Assembly: GCF_001665835.1 (NCBI RefSeq)
Contig: NZ_LZSX01000014.1
Location: forward strand, 62,001-126,000
Source: Mycobacterium colombiense
Lineage (GTDB): Bacteria > Actinomycetota > Actinomycetes > Mycobacteriales > Mycobacteriaceae
DNA length: 64,000 nucleotides
Direction: 5' to 3'
Shown in pieces: positions 34,961 to 44,557 of the stretch; positions within the stretch are counted from its first letter, which is position 1; each line of letters starts with the position of its first letter. Under the pieces are notes generated by a model. The model ran no database searches. It was given only the letters and a program-made list of their open reading frames with translations, and was not told the origin of the DNA. The translations under genes and the position numbers were made by a program.

Positions 34961-37564
34961 TCATCCGGTTGCACCGCCAATGACGCCGGCAAGGCCGGCG
35001 CGTCCGGCCACGCCGGCCTTGCCGCACGCGCGATAGATGTGGCTCTCGACGGTGCGCACGGACAGCGACGCCGCCTCGGCGATCTCACGGTTCGACAGGC
35101 CCTGGGCGACCAACACCGCGATTTCGCGTTCTCGGTTGGTGAAGGGCGGTGCGAAAGAAGCTGCCTCGATAGCCGGGCTGGTCGCGCCGTTACACGTTCT
35201 CGCCAGGCGGCGCGCGCGTTCCGCCGCGGTCATCGCGCTCCCTGAGCGGCCCGCGCGCCGGTGCGAGGTGGCGGCTTGCCCCGCGGCGTCGGCGGCGGCC
35301 AGCAGATCGCCTATCGCCTCGAATTCGGCTGATACCCGGTCGAGTTCGCCGGCGTCGTCGGCTTGCACCGCCGCCGCGTAGCGCGCCGCGATCGCAACAC
35401 GCGGACCTTCGACGCGCGTCGCAAGATCCGCGAGTCGCCCGGCCGCATCGGTGTCGTCGAATTGCACCGCGGTCTGTAAACACAACACCTCGCGGGCGAG
35501 TTGATCGTGTTCGCACGCGAAATCAGCTGCCCCGCGGGCCAATCGACGCGCCTCGGAGGACCGCGAATGCGCCGCCGCCAGCCAGGCTTCGGCCAGCAGT
35601 TCGGTGGACGTGGCGTACACGTACGCCGGATGCCGATGTGCTCGTGCGGTTTGCAGCGCACGATCTGCCGCATCCGCGTCCCCGCACCGGGCCAGCGCCT
35701 GCGCCCGCAGCAAGTGGAACCTGTGGAAGCTGTTCACCACATGGAAGCTGCTCGTCATCTCGGCATCTACCTCTTCCGGCAGATCGCGCAGCGCTGTGCC
35801 GAGATCACCAGCGGCCAATGCCACCATGCCGAGGATCTCCGACGCCATCGCTTGTGCGGCAGCCGGTTCCGTGCGCTGGCTGCGGCGGTTGCGTTCAGCC
35901 ACGTCGAGCGCCTCAGTGATATGCCCCGCCGCCGCCAGGGCGAACGTGTGAAATTCGGTAAACGTCTGGCGAAGGAATTTGCCCTGCTCGCTCAACATGA
36001 GGGCGTCGTCGGCCGCGCGCGCCTTGGCCGCCGCCTGAGTGGGTTGTCCGAGTTCGCCATAGGCCATGCTCTCGGCGCTGTAAGCCATCGTCGCACCGTA
36101 CTGGTCGAGGTCCTGATATTCGACCTCGGCCATAGTCGCGAGGACCTCAATCGGCTGCGCCGCCAGCGCTTGCTGATTGGCGCGAAACACCAGCAGTTGT
36201 TGCCGCCTCGGTCCGTGCGAGGCCTTGAGCGCATCGTCGATGAGACGCCAGGACCGTTCCGGTGATCGCATGCCCCACAACAGGTTTGACGCACGCATCA
36301 CCACGTCGTTGATGAATGCGTTCTGTCTCTCTTCGTCAACTTCGACGCCGTCGAGGACCTCCAAGGCGAGCTCGCCCTTTTCCATCATGAACAGGGAGTA
36401 GGCGAGAGGGATTCGCGCCTGCGCGCCGATGCCGGTGTCGGCGGCGGCGCGAAAGAGCCGCTCCGCGGTTTCAAAGTCCAGCAATGAACTCGCCGCCGTG
36501 GCAGCCGACAGCAGCACGTCCGGCTCAGGCGGCAGGTCCGACTCCAACCAGAGCAGTCCGCGCTTCATCACCTTCGCGGCGGCCCCGCCGTCCTTCATCG
36601 CGGTCGCGACCTGGCCACGAAGGCGTCGCAACCGCGAGGAGCCACAGCGATTCAGGCGCACCTCCGCGAACATGGGATGGCCGATGTACACCTCGTCGGC
36701 GGACAACCGGATCAATTCGCGCTGCTCGGCATCCTCGATGGCGTCCTGCCCGGCGATCAGTGTCAAGCACTTCCAGTCGACGGGTTCGGAGACGGCCACG
36801 AGATCGACGACGTCGCGCACGTCGTCCGGGATGGCGCCGATCTGTGCGTCCACCAGCTCAGCCAGCGACCCCGACGGGCTGAGGTTTCCCTGCCAGCGCA
36901 GCACGCCACCGTCGCTCACCATGCGTCCCGCCCGGAACTCCTGTTCGAGCAACTGCCGCAGGAACAACACATTTCCGCGCGTCAGACGCCACAGCTCGTC
37001 CCCGCACGGTTGATCCGGCGCGCACCCCGTCACCGCCGACAACAGGTCGTCGGTCTGGCCGCGGGTCAACGGGTCGACCTCGCGCCGCGGCAGCAGCCCG
37101 TCTTTCCATAGCGCGGTCACCGCGGCCGGCGCCGGCTCGCCCGTCCGAATCGTGACGATCACGGTCGCGGCCCGCGACTGCGCGAGTTGATGCAGGACCA
37201 GGGCCGACAGATCATCGAGCAGATGCGCGTCGTCGACGAAGACCACGAGGCGGTCCGGCTGCGTACCGGCGGTCAGTGCATCAACCACCCTGCGCGCCAA
37301 TGCGTAGGGCGCGCTCTCCACATCGTCGGTCCATGCTGCGAAGGCGCCCAGCGGAATCGGGCGGCTGGTCACGGTGGCGGCGGTGCTGCGGACGGCCCAC
37401 CCGGCATCGGCGGCCGCCAGCACGGTCTCGCGGGCCAACCGCGACTTGCCCACCCCGGCTTTGCCCGCCAGCGCGACACCTCGCGGCCCATCGGTGGTGA
37501 CGAACAGGCGGCTGACCTCGTCGATCTCTCTGGTTCTGCCGACAATGGGCCAGTGCTCGAGCAC
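34961..37564 (-). CDS. LuxR family ATPase transcriptional regulator (LAL type)
   Basis: This 867-aa protein is a large ATP-binding LuxR regulator. It has an N-terminal AAA/NB-ARC-like domain with Walker A GKAGVGKS (about 34-41) and Walker B LVVFVDDAH, a long helical TPR-like middle (about 350-780), and a C-terminal LuxR HTH (LTNREREIA-type FTNREREIAVLVAQGLSNRE, then SLSVRTVESHIYR). These regulators usually activate nearby genes on sensing a small ligand. GTG at 37564 is the only start after an in-frame stop four codons upstream. The paired repeats before both downstream PPE genes are plausible targets. Confidence 0.9.
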   Translation of the reverse strand: MLEHWPIVGRTREIDEVSRLFVTTDGPRGVALAGKAGVGKSRLARETVLAAADAGWAVRSTAATVTSRPIPLGAFAAWTDDVESAPYALARRVVDALTAGTQPDRLVVFVDDAHLLDDLSALVLHQLAQSRAATVIVTIRTGEPAPAAVTALWKDGLLPRREVDPLTRGQTDDLLSAVTGCAPDQPCGDELWRLTRGNVLFLRQLLEQEFRAGRMVSDGGVLRWQGNLSPSGSLAELVDAQIGAIPDDVRDVVDLVAVSEPVDWKCLTLIAGQDAIEDAEQRELIRLSADEVYIGHPMFAEVRLNRCGSSRLRRLRGQVATAMKDGGAAAKVMKRGLLWLESDLPPEPDVLLSAATAASSLLDFETAERLFRAAADTGIGAQARIPLAYSLFMMEKGELALEVLDGVEVDEERQNAFINDVVMRASNLLWGMRSPERSWRLIDDALKASHGPRRQQLLVFRANQQALAAQPIEVLATMAEVEYQDLDQYGATMAYSAESMAYGELGQPTQAAAKARAADDALMLSEQGKFLRQTFTEFHTFALAAAGHITEALDVAERNRRSQRTEPAAAQAMASEILGMVALAAGDLGTALRDLPEEVDAEMTSSFHVVNSFHRFHLLRAQALARCGDADAADRALQTARAHRHPAYVYATSTELLAEAWLAAAHSRSSEARRLARGAADFACEHDQLAREVLCLQTAVQFDDTDAAGRLADLATRVEGPRVAIAARYAAAVQADDAGELDRVSAEFEAIGDLLAAADAAGQAATSHRRAGRSGSAMTAAERARRLARTCNGATSPAIEAASFAPPFTNREREIAVLVAQGLSNREIAEAASLSVRTVESHIYRACGKAGVAGRAGLAGVIGGATG

Positions 37565-37625
37565 CAGCAGATATTAGCCAGCAACTGCGATCTTCGCCTG
37601 GCATTCGGCGTGGATGCGCCCGCGC

Positions 37626-38582
37626 TCATGCGCGAGTTTGATGGGCCTTCCAGCGATCGGGGTCGTCTTCGAGCGCGGCGCGGTCCCAGCCGGCATGCAC
37701 CGCGGCCGCTTCGTAGGTGTCCTGCAAGAACCCGAGGAGCGTCTGGTCGGGGTCGGCTGCCCGCCGCACCGCCTCGTATGACAACAGGTATTCACCGAGA
37801 TCCTTGTCGTAGCCCGCCTCCTCGGGACCGACCGGGTAGTCGGCGAAGCCGTCGGGTTCGGGATAGGCGTAGGCGTAGAAAGCGCCCTCGTCACCCCCGC
37901 CGGGAAAGAATCCGCAGCTGCTCAGTTCTCGCGAGTAGCCCTCGATCATCACCCAGTCTCCGCAATTGGGTGCGCCGCCCGGGTGGCGGGGCGCGCCGCG
38001 CCCGGAAAATCTGGTGCATGCGAGATCCATTGCGCCCCAGAAGAAATGGACGGGACTCACCTTACCCATGAACCGGGACCGAAACTGGCCGAGCACGCGG
38101 TTCGCCGCAAGCAGCTGGCGCCAGAACAGGTTTGCCGCATCGGGGTCGTATGACGCATGTTCGACATCTTCGGCGAACGGCAGCGCCGGATCTACCTCGT
38201 TGGGGTGCGCTTGGATGCGCGTGGAGAAACCCAGCTCGTCGAGTGCCCGCATCGTCTGCGAGTAGAACTCGGCCACCGATTTCGGTTCCAGGCGCACACT
38301 GCGGGTCGCGCCGGTGCTGCTGCGGATCACCAGCACGTGGTCGATGAAATCGAACTCCATATCGAAGACCGCTGCCCCGTACGGGATCGCCGACGTCGTC
38401 AAACCGCGCGGGGTCACATACGAGGTGACCTGCCACCAGTGGTTGACCAACGGCGAATGGGCCAGCCGGACCTTGCCGACAATCTGAGCCCACATGTGCA
38501 GTGTCTGCCTCGTCGGAGCCCAGTCGTCTACCCGTAGGCTCGGCCACGCAATGCTGTCGTCGTGGTACGTCGTCACGATCAC
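37626..38582 (-). CDS. DUF5996 family protein
   Basis: This 318-aa cytoplasmic protein matches the DUF5996 pattern: WPSLRVDDWAPTRQTLHMWA near the N-terminus, SPLVNHWWQVTSYVTPRGLT, and VHFFWGAMDLACTRFSGR. The family has no established function, and no catalytic motif is evident beyond clustered Trp, His and Asp. It lies 61 bases upstream of the LuxR regulator gene on the same strand and divergent from the TetR gene at 38752. Start is GTG at 38582. Confidence 0.82.
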   Translation of the reverse strand: MIVTTYHDDSIAWPSLRVDDWAPTRQTLHMWAQIVGKVRLAHSPLVNHWWQVTSYVTPRGLTTSAIPYGAAVFDMEFDFIDHVLVIRSSTGATRSVRLEPKSVAEFYSQTMRALDELGFSTRIQAHPNEVDPALPFAEDVEHASYDPDAANLFWRQLLAANRVLGQFRSRFMGKVSPVHFFWGAMDLACTRFSGRGAPRHPGGAPNCGDWVMIEGYSRELSSCGFFPGGGDEGAFYAYAYPEPDGFADYPVGPEEAGYDKDLGEYLLSYEAVRRAADPDQTLLGFLQDTYEAAAVHAGWDRAALEDDPDRWKAHQTRA

Positions 38583-38693
38583 TCCTCGGCTCTGGTCGGC
38601 GTCCGGCTTTCACCGGGTCGGTATCACCGATAGTGCTCGCCAGCCGAGTTTCTCGCTGCGGTGGCCCGGCGAGGAGGCGATCTGCCGAACCCC

Positions 38694-38721
38694 TTGACTG
38701 TGAGCTGCCTCACAGTAGAAT
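38694..38721 (+). promoter_or_regulatory. sigma-A-type promoter of the TetR-R2lox operon
   Basis: TTGACT (38694-38699) and TAGAAT (38716-38721) are separated by 16 bases, an unusually good -35/-10 pair for mycobacterial DNA. A palindrome fills the spacer and another overlaps the -10. Confidence 0.65.
38698..38715. promoter_or_regulatory. inverted repeat in the promoter spacer
   Basis: CTGTGAG-CTGC-CTCACAG has perfect 7-bp arms and exactly spans the region between -35 and -10. Its sequence differs from the operator just downstream, so a second regulator may bind here. Confidence 0.55.
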
Positions 38722-38736
38722 GACCACTGGTCATTC
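38718..38736. promoter_or_regulatory. TetR operator GAATGACCACTGGTCATTC
   Basis: A perfect 9-bp inverted repeat around one central base overlaps the -10 box and the likely transcription start, 16 bases before the TetR start codon. It has the TGACCANTGGTCA core common in TetR operators and implies autorepression of the regulator and the coupled R2lox gene. Confidence 0.75.
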
Positions 38737-38751
38737 ACCATAGGAGGGGCA

Positions 38752-39447
38752 TTGCCAACGGTCACCTGGGCACGCGTCGATCCCGCTCGTCGCGCCGCGA
38801 TCATCGAGGCCGCGGAGTCGGAGTTCGGGGCCCACGGGTTCTCCCGTGGCAGCCTGAACGTCATCGCCCGCCGCGCCGGGGTCGCCAAGGGCAGCCTGTT
38901 CCAGTACTTCGCGGACAAGCGTGACCTGTACGCGTTCATCGCCGACATCGGCAGCCAGCGGGTGCGCGCCTACATGGAGGACCGCATCCGCGAACTCGAC
39001 CCGAGCCGGCCCTTCTTCGACTTCCTCACCGACTGGCTCGACGCGTGGGTGGCCTACTTCGCCGACCATCCGCATGAACGCGCGCTGCACGCCGCGGCGA
39101 CCCTGGAAGTCGACACCGAGGCCCGCGTCAGCGTGCAGAACGTCATCCACCGCCACTACCTGGAAGTGATGCGTCCCCTCGTGCGCGACGCACACCTGCG
39201 CGGCGACCTGCGCGCGGATTCCGATACCGACGCGCTGCTGTCGTTGCTGCTGTTGATCTTTCCGCACCTGGCGCTGGCGCCCTACATGCGCGGCCTGGAT
39301 CCGGTCCTCGGGCTCGACGAGCCCACCCCGGAGCAGCCGGCGCTGGCCGTGCGCAGGCTCGTGGCGGTGCTGGCGGCCGCGTTCGCGGCTGCGCCGAAAA
39401 CCCCGCCAATCGGCTCAGCCCCCAAACGATCTGAGGAGGTCACATGA
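38752..39447 (+). CDS. TetR family transcriptional regulator (Rv0232-like)
   Basis: This 231-aa TetR regulator has its HTH in [20 protein letters not shown] followed by [20 protein letters not shown]. Length and partner match Rv0232. The start is a TTG at 38752 after AGGAGGGG (38743-38749 region), giving [14 protein letters not shown]. The last codons overlap the R2lox ATG (ATGA at 39444-39447), so regulator and oxidase are made together. The perfect palindrome over the promoter indicates self-control. Confidence 0.9.
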   Translation: MPTVTWARVDPARRAAIIEAAESEFGAHGFSRGSLNVIARRAGVAKGSLFQYFADKRDLYAFIADIGSQRVRAYMEDRIRELDPSRPFFDFLTDWLDAWVAYFADHPHERALHAAATLEVDTEARVSVQNVIHRHYLEVMRPLVRDAHLRGDLRADSDTDALLSLLLLIFPHLALAPYMRGLDPVLGLDEPTPEQPALAVRRLVAVLAAAFAAAPKTPPIGSAPKRSEEVT

Positions 39448-40385
39448 ATCGTACCCGTACAGCTTCGATGGCCGAAGGCGGCCTCAATTGGGACAGCTTG
39501 CCGCTCAAGCTGTTTGCCGGCGGCAACGCGAAGTTCTGGAATCCGGCCGACATCGACTTCTCCCGCGACCGCGAGGACTGGGAAAGGCTCACCGACGACG
39601 AACGCAGCTACGCCACCCGGCTGTGCGCCGAGTTCATCGCCGGCGAGGAGTCGGTGACCCAGGACATCCAGCCGTTCATGGCCGCGATGCGGGCCGAAGG
39701 TCGGCTCGGCGACGAGATGTATCTGACGCAGTTCGCGTTCGAGGAGGCCAAGCACGTCCAGGTGTTCCGCATGTGGCTCGACGCCGTCGGCATCACCGAG
39801 GACCTGCACAACTTCCTCGACGATGTCCCGACCTATCGCACGATCTTCTACGAGGAGCTGCCGGACTGCCTGAACGCGCTGACGGTCGATCCGTCGCCGG
39901 CCGCCCAGGTGCGGGCGTCGGTGACCTACAACCACATGGTCGAGGGCATGCTCGCGCTGACCGGTTACTTCGGCTGGCACAAGATCTGCGTGGAACGCGG
40001 CATCCTGCCCGGCATGCAGGAGCTGGTACGTCGCATCGGCGACGACGAGCGACGGCACATGGCGTGGGGCACCTTCACCTGCCGGCGCCACGTCGCCGCC
40101 GACGACGCCAACTGGGGCGTGTTCGAAACCCGGATGAACGAGCTGATGCCGCTGGGCCTGCGCCTGATCGAGGAAGGCTTCGCCCTCTACGATCCGATGC
40201 CGTTCGGCCTGTCGGCGGACGAGTTCATGCAGTACGCCTCCGACAAGGGCATGCGACGGTTCGGCACCATCTCCAGCGCGCGGGGCCGACCCGTCGCCGA
40301 GATCGATCTCGACTACTCGCCGGTGCAACTCGAGGACACCTTCGCCGAGGAGGACGAGAAGGTACTGGCCGGGGCCTCCGCCTAG
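39444..40385 (+). CDS. nrdB: R2-like ligand-binding oxidase (R2lox; Rv0233-like, annotated nrdB)
   Basis: This 313-aa ferritin-like protein holds a Mn/Fe dimetal site rather than acting as a ribonucleotide reductase subunit. Every key residue falls at the published M. tuberculosis number: metal ligands E68, E101, H104, E167, E202, H205, and the V71-Y162 pair that forms the unusual Val-Tyr ether crosslink. No radical-transfer tyrosine of classical R2 needs to be assumed. The enzyme binds a long fatty-acid-like ligand and may oxidise a hydrophobic substrate. Tight coupling to the TetR gene suggests induction by a lipophilic ligand. Confidence 0.95.
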   Translation: MNRTRTASMAEGGLNWDSLPLKLFAGGNAKFWNPADIDFSRDREDWERLTDDERSYATRLCAEFIAGEESVTQDIQPFMAAMRAEGRLGDEMYLTQFAFEEAKHVQVFRMWLDAVGITEDLHNFLDDVPTYRTIFYEELPDCLNALTVDPSPAAQVRASVTYNHMVEGMLALTGYFGWHKICVERGILPGMQELVRRIGDDERRHMAWGTFTCRRHVAADDANWGVFETRMNELMPLGLRLIEEGFALYDPMPFGLSADEFMQYASDKGMRRFGTISSARGRPVAEIDLDYSPVQLEDTFAEEDEKVLAGASA

Positions 40386-40392
40386 CGGGCGG

Positions 40393-41811
40393 TCACTCGA
40401 CCTTGTCGTCGCCGGCCGAGGAGCCGGTCTCGGTTTCCCCGACCCACACGGTCTTGGCGTTGACGAACGCGCGGATGCCCAGGCCCGCGAGCTCGCGTCC
40501 GTACCCGGACCGCTTGACGCCGCCGAACCCGAGTTCGGGATAGGACACCGTCATCCCGTTGATGAAGACCTGGCCGGCCTCGATGTCGTCGATGAAGCGC
40601 TGCTGCTCGGCCTCGTCGTTGGTCCAGGCGTTGGAGCCCAGGCCGAACGTGGTGGCGTTGGCGATGTCGATGGCCTCGTCGATGTCGGCCGCCCGGTACA
40701 TCGACGCGACCGGCCCGAACACCTCCTCGGTGTAGAGGGCCATGTCCCTGGTGATGTCGGTGACCACCGTCGGCGGGTAGTACCACCCCGGCCGGTCGAT
40801 GGGCTTGCCGCCGAGCCGGATCGTGGCGCCCGCCGCAGCGGCGTCGTCGACCTGCTTGGCGATCTCGTCGCGGCCCGACTCGGTGGCCAGCGGGCCCACG
40901 TCGGTGTCCGGGTCGGTCGGGTCGCCGACGGTCAGCGCCTCCATCTGCTTGGTGAACTTGTCGACGAACGCGTCGTAGATGTCGGTGTGCACGATGAACC
41001 GCTTTGCGGCGATGCAGGACTGGCCGTTGTTCTGCACCCGGGCGGTGACCGCGGTCTTGGCGGCCTCGTCCAGGTTCGCCGAGGGCATCACGATGAACGG
41101 GTCGCTGCCGCCGAGCTCGAGCACAGTCGGCTTGATCTCGTCACCGGCGATGGCCGCCACCGATTGGCCGGCCGGTTCGCTGCCGGTCAGGGTGGCCGCC
41201 GCGACGCGGGGATCGCGCAGGATGCGCTCGACCGCGCTGGACGAGACGAGCAGGGTTTGGAAACACCCCTCGGGGAAGCCGCCGCGGGCGATGACGTCGG
41301 CCAGGTAGAGCGCGCTCTGGGGAACGTTGGACGCGTGCTTGAGGATGCCGACGTTGCCGGCCATCAGCGCCGGCGCGGCGAACCGCACGGCCTGCCAGAG
41401 CGGGAAGTTCCACGGCATCACGGCCAGCACCACCCCGAGCGGTTGATACCGGGTGTAGGCCTTCTTCGCGCCCACCGCCTCGGCGTCAGCCGGCTCGTCG
41501 GCCAGCAGCTGCTCGGCGTTTTCGGCGTAGTAACGAAAACCCTTGGCGCACTTGAGCGCTTCCGCCTTGGCCGACTTCAGCGTCTTGCCCATCTCCAGCG
41601 TCATCATGGCGGCGACGTCGTCGGCCTCCGCCTCCAGCAGGTCGGCGGTCGCGTTTGCCCACTGGGCGCGCTGGGCAAACGTGGTGTTGTGGCGGTAGTC
41701 GAGGAATCGTTCGTAGGCACGGGCAATCGCAGCGTCGACTTCTTGGTCGGTGGCCGGGGTGAAGGTCTTCACTGTCTCGCCGGTAGCCGGGTTAATGGTG
41801 GCGATGGGCAC
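40393..41811 (-). CDS. gabD1: succinate-semialdehyde dehydrogenase (NADP+) GabD1
   Basis: This 472-aa aldehyde dehydrogenase has MPWNFPLWQAVRF, the nucleotide-binding TLTGSEPAGQSV, the general base in LELGGSDPF and the nucleophile Cys in NNGQSCIAAKR. It oxidises succinic semialdehyde to succinate, bypassing part of the TCA cycle. The position next to R2lox matches Rv0234c. It is convergent with the R2lox gene, 7 bases apart, and divergent from the TPP enzyme gene, 91 bases away. Confidence 0.9.
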   Translation of the reverse strand: MPIATINPATGETVKTFTPATDQEVDAAIARAYERFLDYRHNTTFAQRAQWANATADLLEAEADDVAAMMTLEMGKTLKSAKAEALKCAKGFRYYAENAEQLLADEPADAEAVGAKKAYTRYQPLGVVLAVMPWNFPLWQAVRFAAPALMAGNVGILKHASNVPQSALYLADVIARGGFPEGCFQTLLVSSSAVERILRDPRVAAATLTGSEPAGQSVAAIAGDEIKPTVLELGGSDPFIVMPSANLDEAAKTAVTARVQNNGQSCIAAKRFIVHTDIYDAFVDKFTKQMEALTVGDPTDPDTDVGPLATESGRDEIAKQVDDAAAAGATIRLGGKPIDRPGWYYPPTVVTDITRDMALYTEEVFGPVASMYRAADIDEAIDIANATTFGLGSNAWTNDEAEQQRFIDDIEAGQVFINGMTVSYPELGFGGVKRSGYGRELAGLGIRAFVNAKTVWVGETETGSSAGDDKVE

Positions 41812-41833
41812 GTCGGCCCTCCTTCATCGGGTT

Positions 41834-41865
41834 GGTGTTGCTCAGCGGCTGAAAAGTCCAACACC
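41834..41865. promoter_or_regulatory. inverted repeat GGTGTTG-N18-CAACACC
   Basis: Seven-base perfect arms lie in the 91-base gap between gabD1 and the TPP enzyme gene. Possible shared operator; the long spacer makes it tentative. Confidence 0.3.
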
Positions 41866-41902
41866 TAGCCTGCCACTATCGTTCCCCTAAGGGAGGTGTC
41901 GG

Positions 41903-43549
41903 ATGAGCAAAGCGGCTGAGCTGATCGTCAAGTGCCTGGAAAACGAGGGTGTTTCCGTGGTGTTCGGGGTGCCCGGCGAGGAGAACATCCGGTTCGTGCA
42001 GGCGCTGGCGTCCTCGAGCATCCGCTACGTGCTGACCAGGCACGAGCAGGCCGCCGCGTTCATGGCCGAGATGTACGGCAGGGTCACCGGGCGGGCCGCG
42101 GTGGTGTCGGCCACGCTGGGGCCCGGCGCGATCAACATGCAGCTCGGGGTGGCCGACGCCACCACCAACAGCACGCCACTGGTCGCCATCTCCGCGCAGG
42201 TGGGTCACGACCGGGAGTTCAAGGAGTCACACCAGTACGTCGACCTGGTGTCGATGTTCGCCCCGATCACCCGGTGGGCGGCGGACATCCCGACCGCGCG
42301 CGCCATCCCCGAGATGGTCCGCAAGGCGTTCAAAGTCTCCGAGGCCGAACGCCCGGCCGCGGTCTACCTTGCGGTGCCCGAGCACATCGACGCCGACGAG
42401 ACCGACTACGACCTGGGACCGTTGCCCCGCAACGTCGTCCGCGCCGACGCCCCGGCGCCCCGTCAGGTGGCCCGCGCCGTCGACGTGCTGCGCAACGCCA
42501 AGTGCCCGGTGGTGCTGGCCGGGCACGGCGCCGCGCGCGCCGACGCCACCAAAGCCTTGGTGCGCTTCTCCGAGGCATTCGGCATCCAGGTGGCCAACAC
42601 GTTCCACGGGAAGGGCGTCATGCCCGACGACCACCCCAACAGCATCGGCACGCTGGGCTTCATGCGGCACGACTACGTCAACTTCGGGTTCGACAACGCC
42701 GACGCCGTCATCGCCGTCGGCTACGAGTTGCAGGAATTCGACCCGGTGCGGATCAACCCGCAGGCCGACAAGAAGATCATCCACATCCACCGGTTCCCGG
42801 CCGAGGTCGACGCGCATTACTCGGTGGACGTGGGGATCATCGGCGACATCAGCGATTCGCTGAACGCCCTGACCGACGCGCTGTCCGGACACACCTTCGC
42901 CCACGCCGCCGAGGTGCCCGGCTCCGGCCTGTTGGCCGAGGAATTCGCGCGGGGTCAACAGGATTCGCGCTACCCGCTGGCGCCGGCGCGGGTGGTCGCC
43001 GACACCCGCGCGGCCCTGGGCCGCAGCGACATCGTCCTGGTCGACACCGGCGCCACCAAGATGTGGATGGCCCGGCTCTACCCGACGTACGAGCGGAACA
43101 CCTGCCTGATCTCAAACGGGTTGTCCACCATGAGTTTTGCGCTGCCTGGGGCGCTGGGCGTCAAGCTCGCGCAACCAGAGGCCAAGGTGCTGGCGCTCGT
43201 CGGCGACGGTGCATTCCTGATGAACTCGCAGGAGATCGAGACCGCCGTGCGTGAGCGCATCCCGCTGGTGGTGCTGATCTGGGAGGACGGCGGTTACGGC
43301 CTCATCGAATGGAAGATGGACCTCGAGCTGGGGGCGCACTACTACGTGAAATTCAACAACCCCGACGTGGTGAAGTACGCGGAAAGCTTCGGCGCCAAGG
43401 GATATCGGATCAACAGCGCCGACGAGCTGCTGCCGACGCTGCGGACCGCGCTCGACGACGACGGCGTCTCCCTGATCAGTTGCCCGGTCGACTATTCCGA
43501 GAATCTGCGGTTGACCGACCGCCTCGGCGAGCTGGACGAAACGCTGTAG
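41903..43549 (+). CDS. thiamine pyrophosphate enzyme, acetolactate synthase-like
   Basis: This 548-aa protein has the three-domain TPP fold: an N-terminal PYR domain with catalytic E48 (TRHEQAAAFMAEMYGR), a central domain, and a C-terminal PP domain with GDGAFLMNSQEIETAV and WEDGGYGLIEWK in place of the standard GDG-NN. That form is seen in catabolic acetolactate synthases, so acetolactate formation from pyruvate is the best guess; a related decarboxylase is possible. No small regulatory subunit gene follows. An AAGGGAGG ribosome site precedes the ATG. It is an insertion relative to the tuberculosis order. Confidence 0.85.
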   Translation: MSKAAELIVKCLENEGVSVVFGVPGEENIRFVQALASSSIRYVLTRHEQAAAFMAEMYGRVTGRAAVVSATLGPGAINMQLGVADATTNSTPLVAISAQVGHDREFKESHQYVDLVSMFAPITRWAADIPTARAIPEMVRKAFKVSEAERPAAVYLAVPEHIDADETDYDLGPLPRNVVRADAPAPRQVARAVDVLRNAKCPVVLAGHGAARADATKALVRFSEAFGIQVANTFHGKGVMPDDHPNSIGTLGFMRHDYVNFGFDNADAVIAVGYELQEFDPVRINPQADKKIIHIHRFPAEVDAHYSVDVGIIGDISDSLNALTDALSGHTFAHAAEVPGSGLLAEEFARGQQDSRYPLAPARVVADTRAALGRSDIVLVDTGATKMWMARLYPTYERNTCLISNGLSTMSFALPGALGVKLAQPEAKVLALVGDGAFLMNSQEIETAVRERIPLVVLIWEDGGYGLIEWKMDLELGAHYYVKFNNPDVVKYAESFGAKGYRINSADELLPTLRTALDDDGVSLISCPVDYSENLRLTDRLGELDETL

Positions 43550-43558
43550 CGGCCGTGC

Positions 43559-43882
43559 TCAGGACGACTGCTTGATCTGAATCTGGTCGGTGTAGGAATA
43601 GCCCGCCGGGTGCCCGCAGACCGGGATGAGATAGGTGTGTTGTGCCGTGCCCGCAAGGGTATTCGGGTCCCACGTCAGGTGCGAGCTGGTGGCGTAGAGG
43701 ATGTAGGCGCCGTCGGAGCAGGTGACGTTGTTCATCGTGTCCAGGACCCATTGATCGTCGACCAGCCGCGCCTGGCTGCCACCCACCCCGGCCTCGATGT
43801 AGACGCATCCGTCGCCGCAGGAGTTGACCGTCCAGGAGGTGTTGAAGGTCTGGCCCGACGGCGTTGTCGCGCCAAGCGGGTC
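43559..43882 (-). pseudogene. 5'-truncated secreted mycobacterial protein
   Basis: About 107 residues ending YTDQIQIKQSS resemble the C-terminal part of small exported mycobacterial proteins. They include SWTVNSCGDGCVYIEAGVGG and four further paired-looking cysteines with WVLDTM. The frame is open upstream to 44353, but the residues above 43882 are Arg-rich, lack a signal peptide and run antisense into the DUF309 gene, so the true 5' part, with its signal peptide, has been lost. A remnant is the simplest reading; a short active gene from a non-ATG start cannot be excluded. Confidence 0.5.
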
Positions 43883-44008
43883 AGCACCGCGGCCCCACAG
43901 TGGTAGAGACCTGCGACCGGGTGTCGTGCCGGCGAGTGAATGAGGGCGCCACAGTGCGGTATTCGTCGAGGTTGTGATCGCGACCGCGTGACGGGTGATG
44001 ATGGATAG

Positions 44009-44482
44009 ATGGCGAAGCGTGATCGCGACGAATCGGGTCGGCCGCGAAATGCCCGACCGCGCGACGCTCTGGGCCGACCACTTCCGCCCGGCAGCGCGGG
44101 CGTGCCACGCGTTCCGGATGACCTGGTGCTGGAACCGGCCGAAACCCTCGCGTATGCCCAGGATCTGCTGAACCGAGGCCTCGCATTCAACGCTCATGAG
44201 GTTTTGGAGTCGGCGTGGAAGAACGGTCCAGCCAACGAGCAGGCGCTGTGGCAAGGCCTGACGCAGCTCGCGGTGGGGATCACCCACATCCAGCGGGGCA
44301 ACCCCAAGGGCGCAACCACGTTGCTTCGCCGCGCCTCCGACCATCTTGCCCACGCCGAGTTACCCGCACCGCATGCTGTCGACGTCGCAGGGTTGGTGGA
44401 GTACGTCAACGCGCTGATCGACGATCTTGCTGCCGGGGTTCATGTCACCGCGTCGCGGCTACTGCCCCGTCTCGTGGTCTGA
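44009..44482 (+). CDS. DUF309 family protein
   Basis: This 157-aa protein has the DUF309 hallmark: NRGLAFNAHEVLESAWK followed by LWQGLTQLAVGITHIQRGNP, a helical bundle with conserved His-Glu. The N-terminal 40 residues are Arg/Pro-rich and probably disordered. DUF309 has no established biochemical role. It lies upstream of the LysR-formate dehydrogenase pair on the same strand. Its insertion may have removed the 5' part of the secreted-protein gene on the opposite strand. Confidence 0.83.
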   Translation: MAKRDRDESGRPRNARPRDALGRPLPPGSAGVPRVPDDLVLEPAETLAYAQDLLNRGLAFNAHEVLESAWKNGPANEQALWQGLTQLAVGITHIQRGNPKGATTLLRRASDHLAHAELPAPHAVDVAGLVEYVNALIDDLAAGVHVTASRLLPRLVV

Positions 44483-44557
44483 TGTGTCCTTGCCGGCCTC
44501 GGCCGGACAGGTTACGTGCCTGCGCTCGTCGATCACGGCGACATGATCGAATGGCAC

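Noticed and set aside
39444..40385. Class I ribonucleotide reductase small subunit as the function of the nrdB-named gene
   Set aside because: The residue set E68, V71, E101, H104, Y162, E167, E202, H205 is that of R2lox, and no nrdA partner is nearby.
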